From Chloroflexota bacterium (GTDB taxonomy: Bacteria > Chloroflexota > Limnocylindria > QHBO01), in contig JAHFBB010000061.1 of NCBI GenBank assembly GCA_023250255.1, positions 1 through 6,214 of the forward strand: DNA of 6,214 nucleotides, read 5' to 3'. Every line of letters begins with the position of its first letter. The first letter of the stretch is position 1. Below, piece by piece: positions 1 to 5,186 of this stretch. The translations under genes were made by a program, and so were the position numbers. Under the pieces are notes generated by a model. It saw only the letters and a program-made list of their open reading frames with translations, did not search any database and was not told where the DNA came from.

Positions 1-2
1 GT

Positions 3-590
3 CAGATCGGTGCATCCGGCGGTTGCAACATCTTCGGCGGCTCATATCGGCTCTCGGACAACCGCCTGTTGATCAGCGGCGGAGCCATGACCGAGATGGG
101 TTGCGACGACGCCCGCTCTGCCCAGGACGAGTGGCTGTTTGCCTTCCTCGGAAGCGGCCCAACCGTGGCGCTGAGCGGGGACGAACTCGTGCTTTCGAGC
201 ACCGATACCGTCATCAACCTGCTCGACAGCGAGGTGGCAGACCCGGACCGGCCGTTGGTGGGTACGACCTGGACGGTCGTCGGCCTGATCAGCGGCGACG
301 CGGTGTCGAGCATTCCCGACGAGGTCGAAGCCAGCCTTCGACTGACCGATGATGGTCGCGTGGAGGTGCACTCCGGCTGCAATTCCGGCGGTGGTGCGTA
401 CGTCGTCAATGGCGACACCATCACCTTCGAGGACCTGGTCACCACCGAGATGGCCTGCGACGGTGCTCGCGCTGAGGTCGAATCGGCCGTGTTTGCCGTC
501 CTGGGCGCGGATTCGGTCAGCTATCTCATCGATGCGGGCGGCATGACGCTGATGGCGGGAGACATCGGCCTTCAACTGTCGGCGGGATAG
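3..590 (+). CDS. Tandem META-domain (HslJ-like) protein, 5' end missing
   Basis: The reading frame is open from the window edge, so the N-terminus (probably with a signal peptide or lipobox) is not visible; 195 residues remain. Two copies of the META/DUF306 pattern can be read. The first has GGCN at residues 6-9 and EMGC at 31-34. The second begins with GTTW at 87-90, has SGCN at 124-127 and EMAC at 149-152, and is followed by a helix ending FAVL. Each copy keeps a cysteine pair (Cys8/Cys34 and Cys126/Cys152) at the positions usual for the family. META domains occur in E. coli HslJ and in many secreted or lipid-anchored proteins of the envelope; their biochemical role is poorly defined. A TTG at 69 could be called as a start but would cut the first domain in half, so it is rejected. 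The next gene in the same direction begins 152 bases later behind its own riboswitch, so the two are probably not one operon. Confidence 0.85.
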   Translation, partial: QIGASGGCNIFGGSYRLSDNRLLISGGAMTEMGCDDARSAQDEWLFAFLGSGPTVALSGDELVLSSTDTVINLLDSEVADPDRPLVGTTWTVVGLISGDAVSSIPDEVEASLRLTDDGRVEVHSGCNSGGGAYVVNGDTITFEDLVTTEMACDGARAEVESAVFAVLGADSVSYLIDAGGMTLMAGDIGLQLSAG

Positions 591-610
591 GCATTCGGGG
601 TCCCGGGCGC

Positions 611-616
611 TACTAT
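611..616 (+). promoter_or_regulatory. Candidate -10 element for the riboswitch transcript
   Basis: TACTAT lies 22 bases upstream of the first base of the riboswitch P1 helix, which would put a transcription start near 622-625. That start falls just at a small GTCGC/GCGAC hairpin (623-627 with 632-636). No convincing -35 box is seen at the expected distance, so this is only a plausible position. Confidence 0.3.
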
Positions 617-637
617 CGGTCCGTCGCAGGCGCGACA

Positions 638-734
638 CCTATCCAGAGTGGCCCGAGAGACCTCGCTCGATGACGGCCCGGCAACCGACCCGCTACCTCA
701 TGGCGGAAGTGGTGCCCCCGCGAGGACCGATGGG
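638..734 (+). promoter_or_regulatory. SAM-I-clan (S-box) riboswitch aptamer
   Basis: The region follows the S-box consensus in order. P1 5' strand CCTATC (638-643) pairs with GATGGG (729-734) over six base pairs, one of them U-G. It is followed by the J1/2 sequence CCAGAG. The highly conserved core reads GATGA (669-673), then CCCGGCAACC (677-686). P3 is CCGC (689-692) with GCGG (703-706), closing a loop of ten bases. The SAM-contacting GGTGCC follows at 711-716, then a short P4 of CC/GG capped by a GCGA tetraloop (718-725). Aptamers of this class bind S-adenosylmethionine and normally repress methionine or SAM synthesis and uptake genes. P1 closes 8 bases before the ATG at 743 and takes in part of the GGGAG ribosome binding site. 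No separate terminator hairpin with a U-tract fits before the gene, so control of translation initiation is the likely mode. Identification is from memory of the consensus, not a covariance search. Confidence 0.88.
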
Positions 735-736
735 AG
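732..736 (+). promoter_or_regulatory. Ribosome binding site GGGAG, partly inside riboswitch P1
   Basis: GGGAG sits 6 bases before the ATG at 743 and fixes that start. Its first three bases are the last three of the P1 3' strand, so the SAM-bound aptamer would mask it. A second purine patch, CGAGG at 738-742, touches the start codon and is too close to serve as a normal site. Confidence 0.6.
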
Positions 737-742
737 ACGAGG

Positions 743-1804
743 ATGCCACCGGCCACCGCCCGATACGCCCACCTGGTGGGCAGTACCCCTTTCCGTGACG
801 CACCCGAGGCGCTGGACATCTTCGCGGAGCGGTTGGGAGGTCGCCTGCGCACGGTCCCTGACGGCGAGACCGGGGAGCGTCAGAACTGGATCCTGGAACT
901 CATCGAGTCGTTCCGGTCGCATCCGGACCTCGAGGTCGTCAAGACCGGTGACTGGTCCGACTACGACAAGATCCCGGTTTTCCGCGTGCGGAAGGGCCAT
1001 CGCTTGACGGGGGACAGCCTGGACCTGGGCTACCTGCGCCATTTCAACGAGTCCTGGCCGGAATACGCCAAGCGACGCGCCTCGTTTGGCGCCGAACAGA
1101 CCGATGGCGCTCCGCGCTTCCAGGTGGGAATTCCCGGGGATCTCAATCTGTCGGCCTTCAGCCTCGGTGGCCCACTGGGCGGACTCCGGCACCGAGGCGC
1201 ATTCCGTGATGCCACCCTCCGGGACATCCGAGCGATTCATGCGATTGCTGGCGACGCCGTCGTCTTCCAGGTGGAGGTCCCGTTCGAACAGGTGGGGATG
1301 ACCATGGCTCCGAGCCTGTTCCACCGACCCGCCGCATCGTTCCTTGCCGGAGGCATTGCCCGACTGGCGCGCGAAGCGCCGGAGGGGTCCCGCTGGGGGA
1401 TCCACCTGTGCCTGGGCGACATGAACCACCGGGCGCTGGGGCGGCTGAGCGACAGCGCGCCGATCGTGAAACTGGCCAATGCCATCGTCCGCACGTGGCC
1501 TGCCGGACGACCCCTGGATTTCATCCACGCGCCGTTGGCGGCCGCGGTGGAACCCCCGCCGCTCGAGCCAGAGTTCTACGAACCGTTGCGTGGGCTCCGC
1601 CTGCCACCTGGGACCCGGTTCATTGCTGGCTTCCTGCACGAAGGCCGAACGCTGGACGAACAGCGCGTGCTCCGCGACCAACTCGATGGTCTCCTGGGTA
1701 GCCCGGTCGATGTGGCCACCTCGTGCGGACTGGGCCGACGCTCCCGGGAAGACGCACTCGCGACCATCGATCTGGCTGCGGCCCTGAGCGATCCCGCCGG
1801 CTGA
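743..1804 (+). CDS. Single-domain MetE-like (cobalamin-independent methionine synthase C-terminal fold) protein
   Basis: This 353-residue protein resembles the catalytic half of MetE and lacks the N-terminal folate-binding half (full MetE is about 750 residues). Landmarks are VGS at 12-14 near the N-terminus, matching the IGS homocysteine-binding motif of MetE; PDGETGER at 39-46; FQVEVP at 175-180, in the place of the MetE QIDEP strand; HLC at 221-223, matching the MetE HMC zinc ligands; and SCGLGRR at 327-333, matching DCGLKTR with the third ligand, Cys328. The fourth ligand of MetE is a glutamate; the corresponding strand here reads DFIHAP with His262. It is cytosolic, with no signal peptide or membrane segment. 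The upstream SAM riboswitch argues for a job in methionine synthesis, methylating homocysteine or a related thiol, with a donor that cannot be read from sequence (methylcobalamin or a corrinoid protein are possibilities, as in core-MetE proteins). A different methyl- or alkyl-transferase, or a uroporphyrinogen decarboxylase-like role, is not excluded. Confidence 0.8.
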   Translation: MPPATARYAHLVGSTPFRDAPEALDIFAERLGGRLRTVPDGETGERQNWILELIESFRSHPDLEVVKTGDWSDYDKIPVFRVRKGHRLTGDSLDLGYLRHFNESWPEYAKRRASFGAEQTDGAPRFQVGIPGDLNLSAFSLGGPLGGLRHRGAFRDATLRDIRAIHAIAGDAVVFQVEVPFEQVGMTMAPSLFHRPAASFLAGGIARLAREAPEGSRWGIHLCLGDMNHRALGRLSDSAPIVKLANAIVRTWPAGRPLDFIHAPLAAAVEPPPLEPEFYEPLRGLRLPPGTRFIAGFLHEGRTLDEQRVLRDQLDGLLGSPVDVATSCGLGRRSREDALATIDLAAALSDPAG

Positions 1805-1823
1805 GCGCCGCCTAGGCGTCAGC
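1800..1823. terminator. Hairpin at convergent gene ends, possible bidirectional terminator
   Basis: GCTGA (1800-1804) pairs with TCAGC (1819-1823), and CGCC (1806-1809) pairs with GGCG (1815-1818), with G1805 bulged and a GCCTA loop. The nine-base-pair stem spans the 7-base gap between the MetE-like gene and the DinB-fold gene and includes both stop codons. There is no U-tract on either side, so intrinsic termination is uncertain; it may act as an RNA 3'-end stabiliser. Confidence 0.45.
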
Positions 1824-2297
1824 GGCGAGTTTCTCCAGCTGATCCGCATGCTCCTCGAGATGGGCAACGATGAATCGCTCGACGAAGGCGGCCACGGTCA
1901 TCTCGCCCAGTCGTGGGTGCAGGCCGCGCGCTGACCAATCGGCTGCGGACAGCGCGGCCAGGTACCCTCGGAACAGGGTGAGCGACCCGGCGAGGCGGGC
2001 CATCTGCTCCGTCGGCGGCTCGTTGCGGTTTGCCTCGATGTAGCCGACCCGTCCCGGATCTTCCTTCGTCCGGCCGAACGGCACCGGCTCGCCCGCGTAG
2101 GCGGCGACCACCTTCTCGACCTCACCCTGCCAGAAGGGAATGAATTCGGCGACATGCGCCCAGGCCTGGCCCGCGTCCCAGCGCTCGCCGGTTGTGGGGT
2201 CGGCATCGGTCAGTCCCGGTGGCGGATCAAGCGCGAGGGCGGCCATCCGAGCTTCGGCGGCGTCCATTCGGGGCAGCAGGTCGGTGTAGTCGGTCAC
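1812..2297 (-). CDS. DinB-fold / maleylpyruvate-isomerase-like protein
   Basis: This 161-residue protein is all-helical in appearance. It has the spaced histidines of the DinB superfamily four-helix bundle: His48 in WAHVAEF, then His146 and His150 in AHLEEHADQL near the C-terminus. In this family such a triad binds a divalent metal, and members include thiol-dependent transferases and mycothiol-dependent maleylpyruvate isomerase. It is shorter than the latter (about 240 residues) and lacks its extra C-terminal domain, so the exact reaction is unknown. The start is GTG at 2297. It is supported by AGGAG six bases upstream and by a GTGA overlap with the stop of the FAH-family gene, meaning translational coupling in one operon. 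The gene ends convergently, 7 bases from the MetE-like gene. The superfamily call is firm, the substrate open. Confidence 0.82.
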   Translation of the reverse strand: MTDYTDLLPRMDAAEARMAALALDPPPGLTDADPTTGERWDAGQAWAHVAEFIPFWQGEVEKVVAAYAGEPVPFGRTKEDPGRVGYIEANRNEPPTEQMARLAGSLTLFRGYLAALSAADWSARGLHPRLGEMTVAAFVERFIVAHLEEHADQLEKLAADA

Positions 2298-3316
2298 GAG
2301 GGACTCCTAGTCGCGGGGCGGTCAATGATCGGGGTTCGCAGTTCCCCGAGCCGGTCGATGCGCAGGGTGACCTCGTCGCCGGGCTCGAGCCAGCGGCCGA
2401 AGCGTTCCTCGCCAACCTCCAGCAGGCAGCCGGTACCGACCGTGCCGCTGCCCAGGAGATCGCCGGGCCGGAGTCGCGTGTCGGCCGAGGCGCGGGCGAC
2501 CATCTGGCCGCACGAGAACTGGGCGCTGGACCACGCCCCGCGGCTGATCTCGGTTCCGTTGATCTCCGCGGTCATGGTCAGGTCAAAGCCACTGGCCGAA
2601 CGGGCGTCGCTCAATTCGTCAGGCGTGACCAGCCAGGGACCGATGGAGGTGGCGAAGTCCTTGCCCTTCGCCGGACCGAGCCGGACGGTGGTTTCCTCAC
2701 GCTGCAGATCGCGGGCGGACCAGTCGTTGAGGATGCAATAGCCGCCGATCGCTTCTTCGCCGCGACCGGCGGGGAGGTCGACTGCCGCGGTGTCGATCAG
2801 CGCGGCCACCTCCAGCTCGTAGTCGAGTTCGGCTGAGCCGGTGGGCGCCCACACGGGGTCGCCAGGCCCACGGATCTCGCTGGTGTTGCCGAAGTAGAAG
2901 ATCGGCAGGCGGAACCACGCCTCCGGGATCTCACCGCCCCGCCGGCGCCACATCGTTCCGACATGCTGTTCGAAGGCGTAGAAGTCGCGGAGGCTCGGCG
3001 GCTGGAGGATCGGTGGTCCGAATGTCAGGTCGGCGGCTGCCAGGACCAGGTCTGGCTCGGGTTCACCGGCAGTCAGCGGCTCGACGATCTCGGCAAAGGC
3101 GACCACCCGCAGGCCACGGGCCAGGTGGTCGTCCAGGGTCGTGATCGGGGAGCGGAATAACGGCTGGTTGTGGGCCAATCCGGGATCCGCAGCCAGCAGG
3201 GCGCGACGCGCGAGCTCGAGATCAAGCCAGCCCAGCCCGGAGGGGTCGAGGGCGGCCACCAGGCGCCAGGCGCTTCCGGCGGGGGCACCGATGTCTCGGA
3301 CGTGGGCGAGCCGCAT
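2294..3316 (-). CDS. Fumarylacetoacetate hydrolase (FAH) family enzyme
   Basis: This 340-residue protein has an N-terminal domain (about 1-95) and an FAH catalytic domain (about 100-335). Residues matching known FAH metal and catalytic positions are visible: SLRDFYAFEQH (108-118) with Asp111 and the catalytic-type His118; YELEV (166-170) with Glu167 and Glu169; NDWSARDLQ (197-205) with Asp198, Arg202 and Gln205; and KGKDF (217-221) with Lys218. GSGTVGTG (289-296) forms the usual C-terminal loop. The family hydrolyses C-C bonds of beta-diketo acids, or decarboxylates or isomerises related acids, using Mg2+ or Ca2+; the substrate cannot be fixed here. ATG at 3316 is preferred because the protein begins MRLAHVRD, as in relatives. 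The open frame continues to 3499, but that extension would overlap the start of the divergent cyclase gene and has low-complexity, out-of-frame character. It heads an operon with the DinB-fold gene. Confidence 0.88.
   Translation of the reverse strand: MRLAHVRDIGAPAGSAWRLVAALDPSGLGWLDLELARRALLAADPGLAHNQPLFRSPITTLDDHLARGLRVVAFAEIVEPLTAGEPEPDLVLAAADLTFGPPILQPPSLRDFYAFEQHVGTMWRRRGGEIPEAWFRLPIFYFGNTSEIRGPGDPVWAPTGSAELDYELEVAALIDTAAVDLPAGRGEEAIGGYCILNDWSARDLQREETTVRLGPAKGKDFATSIGPWLVTPDELSDARSASGFDLTMTAEINGTEISRGAWSSAQFSCGQMVARASADTRLRPGDLLGSGTVGTGCLLEVGEERFGRWLEPGDEVTLRIDRLGELRTPIIDRPATRSPS
2304..2308 (-). promoter_or_regulatory. Ribosome binding site AGGAG for the DinB-fold gene
   Basis: On the - strand AGGAG lies six bases before the GTG at 2297, inside the last codons of the FAH-family gene. 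It is what selects the GTG start and supports coupled translation of the two genes. Confidence 0.7.
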
Positions 3317-3324
3317 GGTCGGAG

Positions 3325-3330
3325 AGTGTA
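3325..3330 (-). promoter_or_regulatory. Candidate -10 element of a leaderless FAH-operon promoter
   Basis: On the - strand TACACT is followed by eight bases and then the ATG at 3316. Transcription would start at or within a base or two of the start codon, which agrees with the absence of a Shine-Dalgarno sequence there. The -35 region is not recognisable. Confidence 0.35.
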
Positions 3331-3379
3331 CCCAGCAGGTCGGTACCTTCGATGGATGGAGCATTGTGGGGCGGTTCGG

Positions 3380-3385
3380 TAGGGT
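3380..3385 (+). promoter_or_regulatory. Candidate -10 element of a leaderless cyclase-gene promoter
   Basis: TAGGGT fits the TANNNT pattern and lies eight bases before the ATG at 3394, the same spacing as in the divergent gene. The GGG inside it could instead be read as a weak ribosome binding site (AGGG, nine bases from the ATG). The two readings cannot be separated by eye. Confidence 0.3.
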
Positions 3386-3393
3386 CGACCCCA

Positions 3394-4983
3394 ATGACCG
3401 AAGCCGCGGCTGTCCCGCGTCCAGTTCAGGGTGCCCACCGGCACCGACGTCGGCATGCCGTTCGGTTGGGGGCGTGGCGCCGACTCTCGCGTGATCCATT
3501 CTTCGTGTACACGATCGGCCTCGTGCCGGTGGCCCTGGTCGTCGCCCTGGCCTCGCCGGACATCGACGCAGCCCGCCTCATCTCGGTGGCCGTGGCGTTC
3601 GTCGGTCTCCAGGCACTGGCCGGGCTGGTTCCACTCCGCTTCCGACCGATGACCGCGGTGGGCTGGTCATTCCTGCGAATCTCGATCTCGCTGCTGCTGG
3701 TGTGGGCGGTGGTCGAACTGACCGGAGGGCCCGCGAGTCCTCTGTTGGTGCTCTACCTGCCAGTGGTCACCGCGGCCGCGGCACTGGGTGCCGAGCAGGC
3801 AGTGGTCATGGGCGTGGTGGCCGCCCTGATCTTCCTGGCCCCGGAGGTCGCCTCCTCGGGCGGCGCGACGGACCGGACGCTCCAGGGGGTTGCACTGGCG
3901 GGTGTATCGACGCTCCTGGCAGTGGGCGTCCGCCAGATGATGGGTCAGATCGAGCGGACCAGCCGCCAGTTCCGCGGAACGGCCCTGAACGAGCGTCGCC
4001 GCTCCCGGCAGATCAGCGGTCTCGAAGAGGTCGGCCGGACACTGGTCACCGCTGGACCGTCCGACGCCGCCATGGAGCAGGTTGCCGAGGTCCTCGTCCA
4101 GCGATTTGGCTACGCCCTGGCGGCGATCTATGACGTGGCCGATGGCCGGCTCCGCCTGCGCGCCCAGCGGGGTTACCCCCCAGAGATTGCGGGCATCGAT
4201 CCCGATCAGGGGGTCATTGGTCGGGCCACGCGTACCGGGGAGATCCAACTCGTGCGGGATGTGACGGTCGACCCGGATTACCTCGCCGGCGATCCGTCAG
4301 TACTCAGCGAACTCGCGGTTCCGCTCGTGCTGGATGGGCAGTTGCTGGGACTGGTCAATGTCGAGACCACCGGGCCGGAGCCCATGGACCGAACGGACCG
4401 CGACCTGATGTCGGCCATCGGCAACAAGATGGCCACCTCGCTGGCCATGGCTCGCGATCGGGAGCGGCTGGCCGAGTTGGCTGTCCGCGATCCGCTCACC
4501 GGTCTGCACAACCGACGATATTTCGACGAGACACTGGACCGGCTGGTTGCCAACTGGCTCGTCACCCCCGAGACCGAGCGGCTTCCGCTGTCGGCGGTGA
4601 CATTCGACCTGGATGAATTCGGCCGATTCAACAAATTGCACGGCGTCCAGGTGGGGGACCAGGTCCTCCGGGTCTTCGCCGGGGCGATTCGTTCCAGGGT
4701 CCGCCAGACCGACCTGGTCGGGCGCTACGGTGGCGAGGAGTTCGTTGTCATCCTCCCCGGCTCCGATCGCCACCGCGCGGTCGAGGTCGCCGAGGAGATC
4801 CGGCAGCGACTCGCCGCTGAACACATCGTTGCCGAGGACGGGTCCGTTCTGTCGGTGACCGTGTCCGCCGGCTGCGCCGAACTCGACCCCGACAATCCGA
4901 CTCGCGAGGAACTGCTGCGAACAGCCGACGTTGCCCTGTCCATGGCCAAGCGTTCCGGCCGCGACCGGGTGGTTGCCGCGTAG
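3394..4983 (+). CDS. Membrane-anchored GAF-GGDEF diguanylate cyclase
   Basis: The protein has 529 residues from the ATG at 3394; an ATG at 3352 in the same frame adds 14 residues but has no upstream signal. Order of parts: a basic cytoplasmic tail (1-35), about six hydrophobic helices (roughly 37-53, 62-80, 88-109, 116-132, 134-152, 162-180), a charged linker helix (181-215), a GAF domain (about 220-352) and a GGDEF domain (about 360-529). The cyclase domain has DPLTGLHNRRYFDE (366-379), the metal aspartate Asp405, Asn413 and Asp422 for guanine, GGEEF (446-450), and a C-terminal AKRSGRDRV (518-526). RQTD at 437-440, five residues before GGEEF, is the RxxD inhibitory site for c-di-GMP. It should therefore make c-di-GMP from two GTP, controlled by a ligand of the GAF or membrane domain. 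The D-x-D-x-F motif is followed by unusual residues (Gly410, Lys414, Val418). No EAL or HD-GYP partner is in view. Confidence 0.92.
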   Translation: MTEAAAVPRPVQGAHRHRRRHAVRLGAWRRLSRDPFFVYTIGLVPVALVVALASPDIDAARLISVAVAFVGLQALAGLVPLRFRPMTAVGWSFLRISISLLLVWAVVELTGGPASPLLVLYLPVVTAAAALGAEQAVVMGVVAALIFLAPEVASSGGATDRTLQGVALAGVSTLLAVGVRQMMGQIERTSRQFRGTALNERRRSRQISGLEEVGRTLVTAGPSDAAMEQVAEVLVQRFGYALAAIYDVADGRLRLRAQRGYPPEIAGIDPDQGVIGRATRTGEIQLVRDVTVDPDYLAGDPSVLSELAVPLVLDGQLLGLVNVETTGPEPMDRTDRDLMSAIGNKMATSLAMARDRERLAELAVRDPLTGLHNRRYFDETLDRLVANWLVTPETERLPLSAVTFDLDEFGRFNKLHGVQVGDQVLRVFAGAIRSRVRQTDLVGRYGGEEFVVILPGSDRHRAVEVAEEIRQRLAAEHIVAEDGSVLSVTVSAGCAELDPDNPTREELLRTADVALSMAKRSGRDRVVAA

Positions 4984-4992
4984 CCGCGCTAC
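4980..4992. terminator. Small hairpin joining two convergent stop codons
   Basis: GTAGC (4980-4984) pairs with GCTAC (4988-4992) around a three-base loop. The arms contain the TAG of the cyclase gene and the TAG (opposite strand) of the YHS gene. A GC/GC pair could extend it past a two-base bulge. It is short and has no U-tract, so its function as a terminator is weakly supported. Confidence 0.3.
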
Positions 4993-5183
4993 ATGCTCGG
5001 AACGTGGTCCGGGGCAAGGAAACGCTCGGGATCGTCCCCGAACTCGAGCCAGCAGCCCTTTCCGCAGAAGTAGTACGTCTGCCCACTGTGCTCGTGAACC
5101 AGCCCGCGGCTGGTCGCGATTTCCGGTTCGACGCTCATGCCGCACACCGGGTCGGTAGCGCGCGGGGCCATGGTCAGTTCCAT
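4989..5183 (-). CDS. YHS-domain small metal-binding protein
   Basis: This 64-residue protein is almost entirely one YHS domain: DPVCGM (11-16), a central strand region, then YYFCGKGC (37-44) and a terminal FGDDPERFL (48-56). Cys14, Cys40 and Cys44 are the family's conserved cysteines and could bind a soft metal. There is no signal peptide, so it is cytoplasmic. It starts 3 bases after the stop of the Cu+ ATPase gene, with GGAG nine bases upstream of the ATG inside the end of that gene, so the two are cotranscribed. YHS domains are common in or beside heavy-metal ATPases, where a role in copper delivery, sensing or buffering is assumed. For this protein that is inference from context. A second in-frame ATG (5171) would give a version four residues shorter. 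Confidence 0.9.
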   Translation of the reverse strand: MELTMAPRATDPVCGMSVEPEIATSRGLVHEHSGQTYYFCGKGCWLEFGDDPERFLAPDHVPSM

Positions 5184-5186
5184 CGG

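Noticed and set aside
623..636. GTCGC/GCGAC hairpin before the riboswitch as a terminator of the META gene
   Set aside because: Only five base pairs and no following U-run; it is more likely part of the riboswitch leader or chance.
1810..1817. Palindrome GCCTAGGC as a possible operator
   Set aside because: It lies at convergent gene ends within the larger hairpin, where a transcription operator is unlikely.
698..1867. Long open frame (389 codons) on the - strand opposite the MetE-like gene
   Set aside because: It is antisense to a gene with clear motifs and a riboswitch. Its translation is rich in Arg, Gln and Gly without recognisable domains, as expected for a shadow in GC-rich DNA.
3317..3499. 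N-terminal extension of the FAH-family frame up to 3499 (401 residues)
   Set aside because: The extra residues have no domain character, overlap the start of the divergent cyclase gene, and the natural family start MRLAHVRD is at 3316.
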